NCBI GenBank assembly: GCA_019009955.1
Contig: CM032230.1
Location: 108,441,501-108,505,500 of the forward strand
DNA length: 64,000 bases
Source of the DNA: Riptortus pedestris
Taxonomy: Eukaryota > Arthropoda > Insecta > Hemiptera > Alydidae
Direction of reading: 5' to 3'
Positions 32,678 through 44,788 of this stretch are shown here, piece after piece (position 1 is the first letter of the stretch; each line of letters starts with the position of its first letter). The notes beneath the pieces are model-generated. The model saw nothing but the letters and a program-made list of their open reading frames with translations. It was not told the DNA's origin and made no database searches. Position numbers and translations under genes: made by a program.

Positions 32678-33223
32678 TATTGAAGTCGTACTAATGACGT
32701 GATTTTTGAAAATTTTCTTCAAATGCCCACTGATCCTATCCAGGAGATGACGAAAATGAGGTCCGTTCAAAACTATATACATATATATGTCTGTTAACGC
32801 TCTAGCAGTCGCAATTTTTGTTTAATCGTCACCAAACTCGGTATTTATATCGTTTTATGTACAAAGGAAGATCAAGTTCGTTAACGGCTGAAATCGGACC
32901 AGTGGGGGGGGGGGGGAAGGATTTTCTATTCGAAATATCTCCGTTGCTATAAGTCGGATCGAAAAATTGTATAGAACCAGTCTTATTGCAAATTACATTT
33001 ACTATAAATATTATTATATATTTTTATTCTCTATCTTGAATATTAACCAAGATATTTGCATTTTTATTAAGTGTAACGGACGAGCTGTAGTCGCTTCTAT
33101 GCGTGTCCGGCGAAAGCTAGTACGTCCGTTTCCGTAACTGTTCGGCACTCGTATGGACATTTTTCCATTGTATAACTTTACGTGGGAAATCTGCTTAGTT
33201 TACGCAGCTCCTGTGTGACAGAC
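32678..33223 (-). mobile_element. RC-1 copy lacking its 3' palindrome
   Basis: Begins at TATTGAAGTCGTACTAATGA and ends GCAGCTCCTGTGTGACAGAC. It contains a short TA run, a G12 run near 32905 and ATCGAAAAATTGTATAGAAC. Confidence 0.8.
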
Positions 33224-33229
33224 TTTCTG

Positions 33230-33580
33230 TTATCAGTTTCCGTGACGATAAGAAGCCGGAGCGACAGAAGGCATGTCTAGAATGGAGATGTGTTTGAGAC
33301 TGAGCTAGCTTCAGACGGCGGAGTGGGGGTAGCTCACCTTGAAACGCCAGCGCAGTCTGTGGCTCTATTGCCCCCTCCACTAGTCCTACTTCCTCTACCG
33401 CGGCCGCCATCTTTCCCTCCCCTATTCCTAACCCCCTCCCCCCACCACCATAATACTTCCAAGGGGGGGGGGTGAAATCCTCGCCACTCATTCACCAGCC
33501 GGTCACGCTATCGGAGCAGGACGACGAAGCCGACACAAGGGACGGAAACATCGATCAGCCCCATTCCCGCCAACCCATTC
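33230..33580 (-). promoter_or_regulatory. Candidate CpG-rich promoter region
   Basis: A GC- and CpG-rich patch in an AT-rich window (for example CTACCGCGGCCGCCATC and CGACGAAGCCGACAC). On the minus strand it precedes and covers a possible first exon. No TATA box was assigned. Confidence 0.35.
33338..33410 (-). CDS. Candidate first coding exon, unknown gene
   Basis: On the minus strand an ATG in good context (AAAGATGGCGGCCGCGG) opens 24 codons reading MAAAVEEVGLVEGAIEPQTA and then LAFQ. It ends exactly at a strong donor (TTTCAAG|GTGAGC) with one base left over, so phase 1. ATGGCGGCCGC within a CpG-rich patch is typical of housekeeping first exons. No downstream exon was identified, and the intron would contain the RC-1 copy at 32678. 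This is inference; a chance arrangement cannot be excluded. Confidence 0.35.
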
Positions 33581-33593
33581 ATAAGTGTGTTTT

Positions 33594-33612
33594 AGCAGAT
33601 TTCCTTTAAGAG
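33594..33612 (-). mobile_element. RC-1 3' palindrome remnant
   Basis: AGCAGATTTCCTTTAAGAG is all that remains of a minus-oriented copy. The next RC-1 copy begins inside the palindrome's second arm. Confidence 0.6.
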
Positions 33613-33617
33613 AAAAA

Positions 33618-33800
33618 GTCCGTCCCGCAGGGGCAGCGTAAACTAAGCAGATTTCCCACGTGAAGTGTTACAATAGAGAAATCTGCAGACTGGTGACACA
33701 ACACCACCGTGAGTAAATACAAACGGTAATGAGAAATCATTCAGTTAATTTTAATAAACTACCCCCGTTAACCAAGGAGGATCTGGAATGAATTCTCTCC
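33618..33800 (+). mobile_element. RC-1 5' fragment
   Basis: GTCCGTCCCGCAGGGGCAGC, AAACTAAGCAGATTTCCCAC and the long-subtype leader to about 33800, where similarity ends. Confidence 0.75.
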
Positions 33801-33839
33801 AGAAGACTGACGGCCCCATTAAACGGGTGGAGGGGGGTC

Positions 33840-34530
33840 ATTGGTCAGCCTGCTAATGGGCGGAACCAGAGTCGTTCATCATCCGGAATAGCTGTCAGAC
33901 GTATATACTCGTTAGACTCCTGACCAGTGGTGGCTCGTAGCTAAAATTAGCGGGGGTGCTGCTCCAGAAAGGTTTTAGCCTTTGTTTTAAAATTGTGTAA
34001 AAAGAAACAAACATGTATAAAAAGAAAAGAAAATTCATTCAGAATCTTGATAAAATACTAAAAGAACAAAACCAATCATTTTTTACTTGCTTTAACCTAA
34101 ATTGTTACAGTTCAAGCTTAATCTATTCGGTCGGCACTGCGGGAAAGACAGTGCTCTCTATTCCTTGTGGAGTTTCCTGTGAGCGCATGCGCACAACTGC
34201 CAAACACCTCGCAGCGGGAACTGTGAAGCATACAGTTCCATACAAAGATTTTTGTATCTTTTTTCATAAACTGGGGGATGGTTACCGAATTAAGCTTAAG
34301 GATTATATATTATACAAGCATAAAAAAAAAAAAAATTCAAGAAAAAAGGCTCATTATATTGAATGGTACAGATAATATCAAGTGGACATTGGGGGTGCTG
34401 CAGTTCCACAGTGCCTATACGCGAGCCGCCACTGCTCCTGACGAATCAAGAAGCACCACGATACTAGTGCCGTCTGGTAACGAACTCGTGAACTAATATT
34501 CTCCATTGGCTTGGGCCTAACTTGTATCTA
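33840..34530. other. Unrecognised sequence
   Basis: Non-repeat-like within the window. The two overlapping frames at 34013-34496 show no domain. A repeated motif GTGGTGGCTCGTAGC / GAGCCGCCACTGCTCC near 33927 and 34423 forms an imperfect inverted pair bracketing about 500 bp, which may mark an unidentified small element. Confidence 0.35.
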
Positions 34531-34532
34531 TT

Positions 34533-34672
34533 AGCAGATTTCTCTTAAGAGAAATCAACTATTGAGGTTGTACTCATGACGCGATTTTCGAAAAATTTCA
34601 TCAAATGTCCATCGATCCTACCTACTAGATGGCACAAATGAGGTCCGTTCAAACTTTTATATAAATACGGCA
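34533..34672 (-). mobile_element. RC-1 3' fragment
   Basis: AGCAGATTTCTCTTAAGAGA, then TTGAGGTTGTACTCATGACG, to GAGGTCCGTTCAAAC. It is cut at the microsatellite. Confidence 0.85.
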
Positions 34673-35130
34673 TACAAGAGGTGCTTTCCCCATCTCTCCG
34701 ACAGATCTGCCTTTTTTCACCTGACTAATGCCTATTTTAAGGTCTTAACACGACCAGTTCCCTCTATTGGTTTTCCGATTATAATTTCGTGGTACCTGAA
34801 ATATATATACATCAAGAAAATATTAATAGAAAAATTGATATAATAAAATAGAAAACTAATTCGGAGAAAAAGAGGAAAGAGGAAATAAAGCGCACTTTTG
34901 CCGAGTTTGACATTTAACCCCTCCCCCAGTTATATTGTGTAAACAAAAAGATTTAGTCATGAAAAGAATACCTATGTATCTGTCATAGTTAAAGGAGGAA
35001 GTACATACACAAGAATATATTACAGAAATAAAGCGTTTTAAAAAAAAATGTTGAAGTTACTTGGACAACTGAAGCTGGCGGCACCCCCACTCCTCTAGCC
35101 TCTCCAGCTTGATTCAGTCCTTCCCCGTTT

Positions 35131-35257
35131 AGGAGATATCCCTTAAGGGAAATCAGCTATTGAGGTCGCACTCATGACGCGACATTCAAAACATTTCTTC
35201 AAATGTCCGTCGATCCTTCCTAGTAGATGACGAAAATGAGGTCCGTTTAAAATTGTA

Positions 35258-35309
<52 letters not shown>

Positions 35310-35665
35310 GAGAGAGAGAGGTGAATTTCGAACATTCTTAATCTCTGTTATTATGAGTCGGATCGCAAAATTGTATAGGTGCAATCTTATTGCAAATGTA
35401 ATGTTCTATAAATGTTGTTATGTACGACTTTTCATTATCATGATTATTAACCGAGATATTTGCATTTATTTAGTTTTCGACCTTCTGTAAACCCCCACTC
35501 CTACTCCTGGCATATTAACCATAAGCTGTTATATTATAAAGAACTTTATTTGAAGCCTAAATACCAAATATTTTTCTCATTGAACTTTTCGTTTTGAAAT
35601 AAATGCAAATACATGATGTACCTACATGAGAAATCTGCTTAGTTAAGGCAGCCCCTGTATGATGG
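35131..35665 (-). mobile_element. RC-1 copy, nearly full length
   Basis: Palindrome AGGAGATATCCCTTAAGGGA at the left, GGCAGCCCCTGTATGATGG at the right. (TA)n at 35262-35301 is followed by (GA)n, and part of the G-rich stretch is deleted. Confidence 0.82.
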
Positions 35666-35867
35666 TTTTTAGTTATGGCATTGTCTTCTATTTTGTATTT
35701 ACAACTAGTTAATGCATTGTTGTCATTCTTTGTTTTTTGATACTATGTCTTCTAAGAAAGTAATATTGAGCTTGATTGAAAAATTATACACCAACACTTA
35801 CTAATCAGAAATTTGCTCACAATTTGTTATTTGAAAGTGGACATCAAGGATTTAAAAGCCTTTTAGC

Positions 35868-35949
35868 CGTACTCATGATGCGAGTTTCGAAAAATTTCTT
35901 CAAATGTCCATCGATCCTACCCAGGAGATGACGAAAATGAGGTCCGTTC

Positions 35950-35998
<49 letters not shown>

Positions 35999-36546
35999 CA
36001 TATTGGTCTGTTAACGCTCTAGCGGTCGCAATTTTTGTTTGATCTTTACCAAACTCGGAATTTATCGTATTTATGTAAAAAGGAAGATCAAGTTCGTTAA
36101 TGGCTGAAATCGGACCAGTGGGAGGGGGATTTAGAGGGGGAATTTTGAAAATTCAAAATATCTCCGTTATTATGCGTCGGATCGAAAAATTGTATAGAAT
36201 CAATCTTATTGCAAATTAAATTTACTGTAAATATTGCTCTATACATTTATTCTGTATCTTGAATATTAACCGAGATATTTGCATTTGTATTCTGCGTGTG
36301 GTCACCAGTAGGCTATGTTCGGACTTTCCGCCGAGAGCTCTGGCGGCCGTTTCTATAACTATTCGTCGTGAATAGGTTTGTTAGGTTAACTGTTTTTTGG
36401 GGCTAGAAACTACTGGGTTATTACGCCCTAGATAATGTTTTAGGTTTAGAGGTTTCTTATTACTTCAGTTGTTATTAGGCAGATTTCTCTATTGTAAAAC
36501 GTCTCGTGGGAAATCTGCTTAGTTTACGCAGCCCCTACGTGACGAC
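35868..36546 (-). mobile_element. RC-1 copy, lacking the 3' palindrome
   Basis: Begins GCCGTACTCATGATGCGAG and ends CGCAGCCCCTACGTGACGAC. It is highly similar to the copy at 1-457, including TTGTTATTAGGCAGATTTC and the TTGGGGCTA(A/G)AAACTAC block, so these two are close relatives. Confidence 0.85.
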
Positions 36547-36688
36547 TTTTTTTATTCAAATCCTGAAATGCACTCCAAAACCACAGGCTAAGAAATTCTT
36601 CTCTAAAAAAAGAGGATGTTTTAGCAACAGATTGGTTAGTAAATTTTGATTTTCTTTGATCCTAATACCCTTTGATTAATCCTTTCTA

Positions 36689-36899
36689 GGGGCTCAGGTT
36701 AGCCATGTGAGTTAATGTGTTGGCCTTACTCTCACATGGTAAACCTTGTGAGGAGAGTTCGATTCCCACCTGGGCAGTAGAAATTTATTTAGTGACGAAC
36801 TCATTTAATAAAATCCCTAGTTCCTGGCTGGTAACCTGTAGATAACCTGTCCCAATTAGCCATAGTAGCAAAAATAGGATGTTAATAAATAATAATAAC
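36689..36899 (+). mobile_element. SINE-A, full length
   Basis: GGGGCTCAGGTTAGCCATGT, B-box GAGTTCGATTCCC, AAATTTATTTAGTGACGAAC and an (AATA)n tail. Target duplication CCTTTCTA lies at 36681-36688 and 36900-36907. Confidence 0.9.
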
Positions 36900-37116
36900 C
36901 CTTTCTAATTATGGAAAATAAATTAATCTATCTTAAAATGATTGAAGACGATACGAGGCCAAGACGTACACTGTATACTTTGGAAATATAAAGAGCTAAT
37001 GGGACATCTTTAATAATAGATTCATGATTTCATTTATATCTGTACTTATTCTAATGACTTCTATTATTCTTAATTCATGGTCATAATTCAATTTAATCAA
37101 CTGAAATAACTACAGT

Positions 37117-37220
37117 CAGAGTTGGGCAGTAATTAAATACTTTTGTAATTAACTACTTTTTTAACTAATGTAGTTATAACTTGTTACTTGTAATTGCAAT
37201 TACAATTTTACCCAGCTCTG
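37117..37220. mobile_element. Small hAT-like MITE
   Basis: Ends CAGAGTTGGGCAGTAATT and CAGAGCTGGGTAAAATT in inverted orientation, with palindromic AATTAC/GTAATT core sequence. CAG(A/G)G(T/C)TGGG ends are common in hAT elements. A clean 8-bp duplication is not evident. Confidence 0.55.
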
Positions 37221-38138
37221 ACCACTTGTGTATTATAAAATAATCACTCAATGAGTCTTTTATAACTAGAAGTTATTTATATAGGTTTAAAATTATCGAA
37301 AACAGCCAATGCATGTGTGAAGATCAAACAGAGCAGACACACCCCTTTAATGTTTGACCCTCAACTAATGGATATACCAAGACAAAAACTAATGAAAAGA
37401 ATAATGCTTAGTGGGCAAAGCAAATAAATGAAAGTAAAGTAGTACGCATTGCAAAGTATCATCAGCTTTTCGTTTTTTCTAATGATTTTATGTCATTTAT
37501 AGGTGATATAAATTATAAAATATTATGAGGGTAAAGTATGTAAACAGAGGTAAATAAAGACAATTAATCACTTGCTGTTCATTAACTCTTCAGTATACAA
37601 TGTACTCAAATTTTATTTTAAGTTCCTTTAATCCTTTAATTTATTTTTTTTTTATGCTTCTCTTATTATTACAAATAATTTTCTTATATTCTAATTATTG
37701 TTTGTTAAATAGTTCTTATATTTATCTTAGGGCGCATGAAAATGAAAAAAAAAAATATTATGTTTTTTTTATATATCAATTTATTGTAACTAATTCACTT
37801 TGTACGTAGTATTGAAAGATGGGGCAAACAAGAAGAGAGAATTGAAAATATACTCTCCTATTTCAGGGATACTCAACTAAGGGGGTAAAAAATAACATTT
37901 TGGTCATATCTTGATAATCAATGTTTGTGCCATTTTCAATTGACATACATAAATTTATTCTTCAAACAACTCAGTGTTGACTTCACAATTATGGCAAGTA
38001 GGAAATGGAGAATTGGTACAAGTCAGACTATGAAATCCATTGATTTCACATTTAAGGGAAATTTGGTGTTGGTCCACTCAAACTCATACTAGTTATAAGG
38101 TATAGGAATATATATGTGTTATAAGGTATAGGGATATA

Positions 38139-38184
<46 letters not shown>

Positions 38185-39362
38185 ACTATTCACTACTAGC
38201 ATAAAACAATAAATATTATATTTTCATTAAAAACTGTTATTTCATTCAGATTATCTTTTAAAATGTATATTTAGAGGGTTATTTGCTTTAATGAAATATA
38301 GTAAAAAAAAATGTTTAATACAAGATTTACAAAAATTATTATATTCATTTCAAAGCTGTACCAACTCAATGACTTCTAATTTGATTAGTATCATAAATTC
38401 TTGATAGCAGTTTTTAATTAAATTAGGCATTAAATATTAGAAAGTTGAAATTTGCACCTTCAAGAAATGTCTCTAATTTAAAAATGGCAAACATATCTTT
38501 TGGTTATCATATATATATATTTTTTTTTTACATAGTTTTTAATATCAGCCTCATTAATAGGCAATTTATGTTAGGGATGAGTGAATTTCTGGCATGATTT
38601 AAGTAAAATGTCAGTTAATATGTTGATCCTTGTTGTTGTCTATGTTTCAATTCAGTTCTACATGAGTATAATTTAAGAGTCTTGAGAACTATCTTCTACT
38701 TGGAGCAACAGCAAATGGAAAGGGCATACTCAATTTAATTTGGATGATTTAATATCAAATATAGATAGGTTTTATATCAATTTTAAGTCAGTGTACGGTA
38801 AATGCAATGCAAAATCATTTTAAATCTATAGTTCTATTTATAAAATGTTTTACAATTTAAAAATGCTGAAGACGCCACCAATTATCTCTGCGAAATCTCT
38901 TCATAAATGATATAAAATGCCCAAAATGTTTATCTGTCTCACTTTTATCTGTTGAGAGTGGACCTGGATGATCCCAGCCCCTGCCTCCATGAAGCAGTCA
39001 TTTCTCTCTTAAGGTCAGCTGTGTATCCTATGCTAACTCTTGTCAAATATCCTTTTTTTTCAATTCCCAAATATCATGAACAATTTACTTGACTTTGAAA
39101 TACTTAATTTCACATAAGTTTGAATGATCAGCTTAAGACTGTACTTCTTCTCTCCAATGCTTTCAAAATTGCCCAAAGTGGAGACAGAGAGGGTGTCATG
39201 AGGTTAACTGAGTCATTTAATTTTGTGGAGAGGGAGAGGAGTATCAGTTTTGGGCTAAAAAAAATTACCGCAGAAGTTAAACTTCACTTTATATTTGTCA
39301 ATATCCACTTTATGCTACCACAGCTAATCTGGATAGTATACTACAAGTTCTCACACTTGTGA

Positions 39363-39450
39363 CAATAAATAAATTCCTATTACTCATATGGGAATTGAAC
39401 TCTCACTTATGAGCATTAAGAACTACTTAGCTTACACAAATAACCTGAGA
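39363..39450 (-). mobile_element. Old SINE-A relic
   Basis: In reverse it reads GAGTTCAATTCCCATATGAG, then AATAGGAATTTATTTATTG, a degenerate B-box and post-tRNA block of SINE-A. Confidence 0.45.
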
Positions 39451-40269
39451 TCTTTTTAAAGATCTCAAGAATAGAATAAACTATAATTAAAATACTAATA
39501 AAATAAATAATTATGATTTATTTTACCTCTTAAATATTTGAATACCTTTCTATTTATTACTTTATTATGGGTGGAAGGGTATTTAATAAAAGTAAGTGAG
39601 GATTTACTTGTCATGGTTAGAATAGAAGCACTCCTACTTAATGCCTATGATACAAAGGGACTCCGAAAAAATATTTAAAATTGCCAACATCTTGATTTCT
39701 TCATTATTTTCATTACAATTGTCGATCTATTAGTCACTTTTCATGTTTTTATCTTCTTAGCATTATTATACCCCAAAAACGAATTGCACAAAATATGTGT
39801 GACTCCCATTAGGGAGCCAGATAAGTTTTGCTATTGACCTCCATATAGTAAATAATTCATTGTTCTAAAACACTTCTTGAATACTCTCTAAAAATGTGAA
39901 TTTTAATGGTTTAAAATTGCAGACCTGTTGTTCAGTCACTAACTCATCTCTATTCATATTTTAAAAATATCACTGCTTTGTAACATCTTAAGAACACCGT
40001 GATAAATATCACTTCCTCCTCACTAGACCACTCACTCCTCATTAATTGCGCCTCACTTTTTCACTGATTACTAACTCCGGAGAGAATTATATTGTAAAGA
40101 ACCACAAAGATTTGTAGTTTGTTGTAAAAATTCACTCAGATAATAGAGGTTTTAACTATATAATGTTTTTGGAAATGAAAATCATTGACCAGACTGTGTA
40201 TAGATCTATGGGTTCTGTCTACAGGCACATCAGTGGTTGCATTATTTTTGTGGCATAAGAGTCCAAAGA

Positions 40270-40385
40270 TCATTAAGTACTTCTTTATTTGAGTGAATAC
40301 TCAATAACTAAATTTAGTTTCCCATGCTGGGATTCAAATGTGAATCTTTTATTTGACTGCACAGCATACTATTGCTGGGGTAGAA
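40270..40385 (-). mobile_element. Old SINE-A relic
   Basis: In reverse it reads TTTGAATCCCAGCATGGGAA, then AATTTAGTTATTGAGTATTC, resembling the SINE-A B-box and following block. Confidence 0.4.
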
Positions 40386-41092
40386 CTTTCTATGTAAATA
40401 TCACTTTGGAACAAAAAGATAATGCAAACATTAATCCTTATAAATCTTACTAAACTTAAATGGGAAATTTTCTTATAATATATTTTTACAATAAATAGGA
40501 ACCCATATTTTGGAAACACTTTTATTTATGGTGCAACCATTTTTTCATTGGATATTGAAAATGGTTTCAGAAAAATGTTTTTAAATCTGCTCCTACATCA
40601 CTGCTAAAAAATAATAGATACAATTCACCAAAGTGTTTGAGGTTAAAAGTATTGTTGGTTGTATTATAGCAATTGTTTCATTTTCTTAGTACCAACAATT
40701 ATAGAGGCATCCTAATATGTCACAAAAATGCTGTATTATTTTTATTGATTTTATCCAAAAAAAAAGTGCTAATAATAAAGTGTGTTAAAAATGTATTGTA
40801 CTATAGAGGAACAGAGATAATGTGCAATAGGAAAAGTAGGTCATGTAAATAAAGACCAATCTGCAACATTGCCCTTTTTCATCCTATATCATATATAAAT
40901 CAGTCAATTTACAGAATTATAGTAAGTAAAATAGACAGATATTGAAGGAGATTCCTTAGTCACACAAAATGAAAGTTTAATAAAATATTCAGTACATTTT
41001 GTCACAAAATAATATAATAATATTTAGCCCAGTAACATTCATTTATTTTATGTTTTAACTAGCTTCTAAATTTTGTCGCTTGGAGTAATATG

Positions 41093-41155
<63 letters not shown>
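41093..41155. repeat. (AT)n microsatellite
   Basis: About 31 AT units, not within an RC-1 copy. Confidence 0.95.
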
Positions 41156-41159
<4 letters not shown>

Positions 41160-42363
41160 GAACTGCAAAACACTAATTGTATTTCCTTTTACATCTTTTT
41201 GCTCTTAATGTTTTTAGGCTGGTTTTGTTAGCCACTGCCTGATCTATCCTTGTTTAATGTTGCCATGATCAAATTTCAAATCATTGGCCTGATCTCAATT
41301 TTCCTTCTCTCATATCTTGTAGACATATATGTGCACATTTCTTGAATATGTATCAATTGCTCTTGTTGGCCTACCGGCAAGATTCTTAAAATGTAACATG
41401 TTTACACCCAAATGCCTGCTCAAGGTTCCTTGAGCTGACATTTGATTACTTTGTTTCCTTTACTCCTAATTGAATTTAGTTAATAGACAATACTTCAGTC
41501 CTTAGGAATAGTCGAAATACTCCCACTGCCTTTTTTTCTCTCCGTGAGAGTTGTTTTAGCCAACTTCCCTGCAGACAAATTCATAGAGGAACCAAGGTGA
41601 AAATTCAACCTATGTAAAACAATCAGGGTTAATCCTTAGGTTATCACTTCTTCGTATCATCACTTTTGAACTAAACTATTAATGATCGAATATACTACCA
41701 GAAATCATTACTGCTAAAGAGCGTCTGTTCAAGTATAGTAGTTTAACACAAGTATCTTTAAATAAAGAGGCTTTTGAATATCTAACATTATGAATAGTCC
41801 ATCACATAAGCCTTATATTTTAGACACATCTGATATGTCAATTATCACAATACTAACATCCTGAGTATGATGCTATGTGGTGATGGAGGCTGATTCCCTT
41901 GTTAAATGTATATTATAACCAGTTGTCCATGTTTATCATGAATCTAGTTCTGTATTCATATGGAGTAGGCTTATCAATATTTCATGGGAATGTGATTTTT
42001 TTGGGGGCTTCCAGGTCTCCGTAAGCAAGTAGTATTCCCTCATTCTAGATTTTTTTTTTCCTTTGGTATTTTTAATTACATAAACAATATAAATAGCCAT
42101 TTTTTTCTTCTTCTTTTTTAATGAAATTTTAAATGGACATTGAATGAGTAAACAGTTTGAAAATTGTAGAACAGTGGATTTTTTCTTCTCACTCTTATTG
42201 GAAATTACCTAAAAATCTTCAACTGAGATAAAATAGGAATGATTGAACAAAAAATAAAAAAAAGTCATCATAAAAGGGTATAAGTAAATAATGAAAAAAC
42301 CTTTTGTTTTATTTTTTTTAATAATTTATTAAAAATCAGTAGCCAATTTTAATCTAAAAAAAA

Positions 42364-42480
42364 GTTTGTCACACAGGGGCTATGTAAACTAAGCAGATTT
42401 CCCACGTGAAGGTTTACAGTAGATAAATCTACATACTTCTAACGCCACGTTAAATATTAAGTGAATAAATACAAACTCAA
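42364..42480 (+). mobile_element. RC-1 5' fragment
   Basis: GTTTGTCACACAGGGGCTAT, AAACTAAGCAGATTTCCCAC and the long-subtype leader up to AAATACAAACTC. Confidence 0.8.
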
Positions 42481-43079
42481 ATATATGTATATGACACATG
42501 TATGAATATTTATATTAGTATCTTCTGTCTGTACATTAACTTTTTAATCAAAATTTCATTATACTATTGATACTATTTCGTTTTACTTGGAATTTGGCTT
42601 TGGTTTCTGTTTGATATTTTCTATCGTAGATTATTATTTGCATTGTCCACATTGTTTGAAATACTGACGGGGGATAGAATGAGAACTTTTAATTATTTAT
42701 TTATTTTGTTTTTATTCATTTAAAAAAAATGGATTTAGAGTAATTTTTCTCATACAGACTTTCATCGCATAATAAATTTAATGATGGATGATATCCATTT
42801 TAAAGTACAGCTAAAAATTAAATGGCTTGTAATATTTAAACCAGTTGAATAAAAGTTCTCATTAAACTTTACAGGATATTGACTAGCACAATATTTAATG
42901 TTTACTCTTTTAGAAATGTGTTAAATGTAAGTTTGTTGAAATTTCATAAATCATTTAAAAAATGTCAAACAAACAAAGAGATGCTAAAGCCAAAAATTGC
43001 AGATTTCCTGTCCATGTGAAACGGAAAAGTATTGTGAAATTTTGAGGAAAAATCAATATAAAGACACAGTTTACAATTT

Positions 43080-43600
43080 TATATATATAAACATTACTAG
43101 GAATGAACAGGAGTGGAGTTGTAATGGAGGCATAAAATAAAAAATCTCTATATTTCGTTTTTCGTTGGCTTCTCTGCTTACCTGCACATAACAAAAGTTA
43201 TTTAGTTTGTTATTTAAAGAAGCGTTTGTTAGCCACTCTTTGAAGTTTACTGAACGATAAATGAGATATAGATAGCAGGCCAACAATTTTATTCATACAA
43301 AAGACAACCGAATTAAACTAAACTCGGTATGTGAATTAGCATCCAATCCTGCATGAGAATAAGCTATATTATCAATTCTAAGGGGGAGAAGGAGTGGGGG
43401 TTATCTAGAGGGATTAACTAGGGATATATTTTCATTTATTCTTCAAAACTAAAATTTCTATTCTATAAGTCCGGTATCCGACCCTGACAGAAAACAATAC
43501 GCCCAGAGGGAAGTTGTTCACATTGAAGCCTTGCCAAAAAAAAAAATATCATCATCATTCAGCCCCAAATGATTTCCGGAGCAAAGCCGGGATTTATTTA
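43080..43600 (+). mobile_element. RC-2 copy, single-hairpin form
   Basis: Contains the module GAACAGGAGTGGAGTTGTAA, GCACATAACAAAAGTTATTT, GCCAACAATTTTATTCA and a second GGAGTGGGGGTTAT module. It then has ACAGAAAACAATACGCCCAG and the hairpin GATTTCCGGAGCAAAGCCGG. The terminal CTAG is lost in TTTA repeats. Confidence 0.7.
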
Positions 43601-43785
43601 TTTATTATTACCTTAGTCAGTAATAATAAATAAATAGATATCAATGGACCTCATTAGCAGATTTCCCTTAAGGGCAACTTCAACACAATTTTCGAAATTT
43701 TTCTTCAAATGCCCATCGATCCTACCCAGGAGATGACGAAAATTAGGTCTGTTCAAAACTGTATATATATATATATATATATATA

Positions 43786-44739
43786 CTAGGTTGTTACAAA
43801 AGTCCTTGTTCACAAAATTAATTTTATTCAAATGTGAGTACAAAATTTACAAATCAAATTTATTCTTCAAAATACAGGCCATCATTTTCAACTACTTTAA
43901 CCCATCTTTCAGCCAAAAGTTGTATTTGATGTTGATACCACTCTGCAGTTTTCGAGGCAAAGAACTCATCGCATCCAGATTTGACATCATCGAAGTTTTC
44001 GAAGCACCGACCTTTCAAAAAATGCGCCATTGACCTGAAAAGTCCATAGTCAGACGGTGCGACGTCTGGGCTGTAAGGAGGGTGGGGCAAGACGCTAATC
44101 CCGTTCATTTCTGAAAATTTTTCTGTAACTAATCGTGAGCGATGAGCCCCTGGTTGTCTTGCTGAAATAACGCTTGATTCCTATTAATCAAAGCGGGGTA
44201 TTTCACTTTTAAAACTTCATATACCCTATCGAGCTGTTCACAGTATAGCTCAGCGTTGATAGCCCTGCCCTCTGGAACCAGCTCCAAGTGCAAAATGCCT
44301 TCATAATTCCACCAAACACAAAGCATAATCTTTTTTCCGAATCGATCTTGGCGTACCTCTGCTTGAGCCGCTTGGCCTTGCTGAACCCACTGTTTGCGGT
44401 TGGTAGGGTTTTTTAAAAATATCCATTTTTCCGTGTTTCGATGCACCACACTGTCCCCTTTCACTGCACAAATTTCCTCGGCTGAGGCCTTTGCACTAAA
44501 ACCTTTTTTCCAATAATGCCTAAGAAGGCCGCGGATGACAAATTTTTCTTCCGACATTTCTAGTGAAATTTAATAAACTGAATGAAAGGCAGGGACAGTT
44601 GGCGTACATAAATAATTAGAGGATTAGTTAATGTAAACATTGACATAAGAATTGTATTCCTCAGAGATGAAATAAGGATTAAATTAGAGACCTCAATGTA
44701 AACAACTTGATATGCACAAGGACTTTTGTAACAACCTAG
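43786..44739 (-). mobile_element. Mariner element (mori/SETMAR-like), internally deleted
   Basis: Perfect-looking inverted ends CTAGGTTGTTACAAAAGTCC and TA at both sides. Length is 954 bp, versus about 1.3 kb for a full mariner. Confidence 0.93.
43860..44557 (-). pseudogene. Mariner transposase, central deletion plus frameshift
   Basis: Starts MSEEKFVIRGLLRHYWKKGF at 44557, the usual mariner N-terminus. After AEEICAVKGDSVVH the frame jumps to NTEKWIFLKNPTNRKQWVQQ, deleting about 120 residues, including the linker and the first catalytic aspartate region. The middle keeps FGKKIMLCVWWNYEGILHLE and FQQDNQG (second D). A break near 44130 shifts frame; the rest (LPHPPYSPDVAPSDYGLFRS, third D) runs in the frame of 44108-43860 to ENDGLYFEE. 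The order of motifs matches DD34D mariners. The lost residues make it inactive. Confidence 0.92.
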
Positions 44740-44744
44740 TATAT

Positions 44745-44788
<44 letters not shown>

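Larger units (their letters stand above)
36908..42360. other. Low-copy AT-rich region, no gene found
   Basis: About 5.4 kb without RC-1, RC-2 or recent DNA-transposon insertions. Open frames (for example 37600 and 39120) show no domain. It holds a small hAT-like MITE, two old SINE-A relics and (TA)n tracts near 38142-38172 and 41093-41155. It may be intron or intergenic host DNA, or an old, unrecognised element. Confidence 0.5.

Noticed and set aside
39120..39362. 80-codon frame in the low-copy region.
   Set aside because: No recognisable domain, no splice context and no composition change; likely chance.
37000..42360. Large unknown protein gene in the repeat-poor region.
   Set aside because: All frames are short and interrupted, with no domain or plausible exon chain visible.
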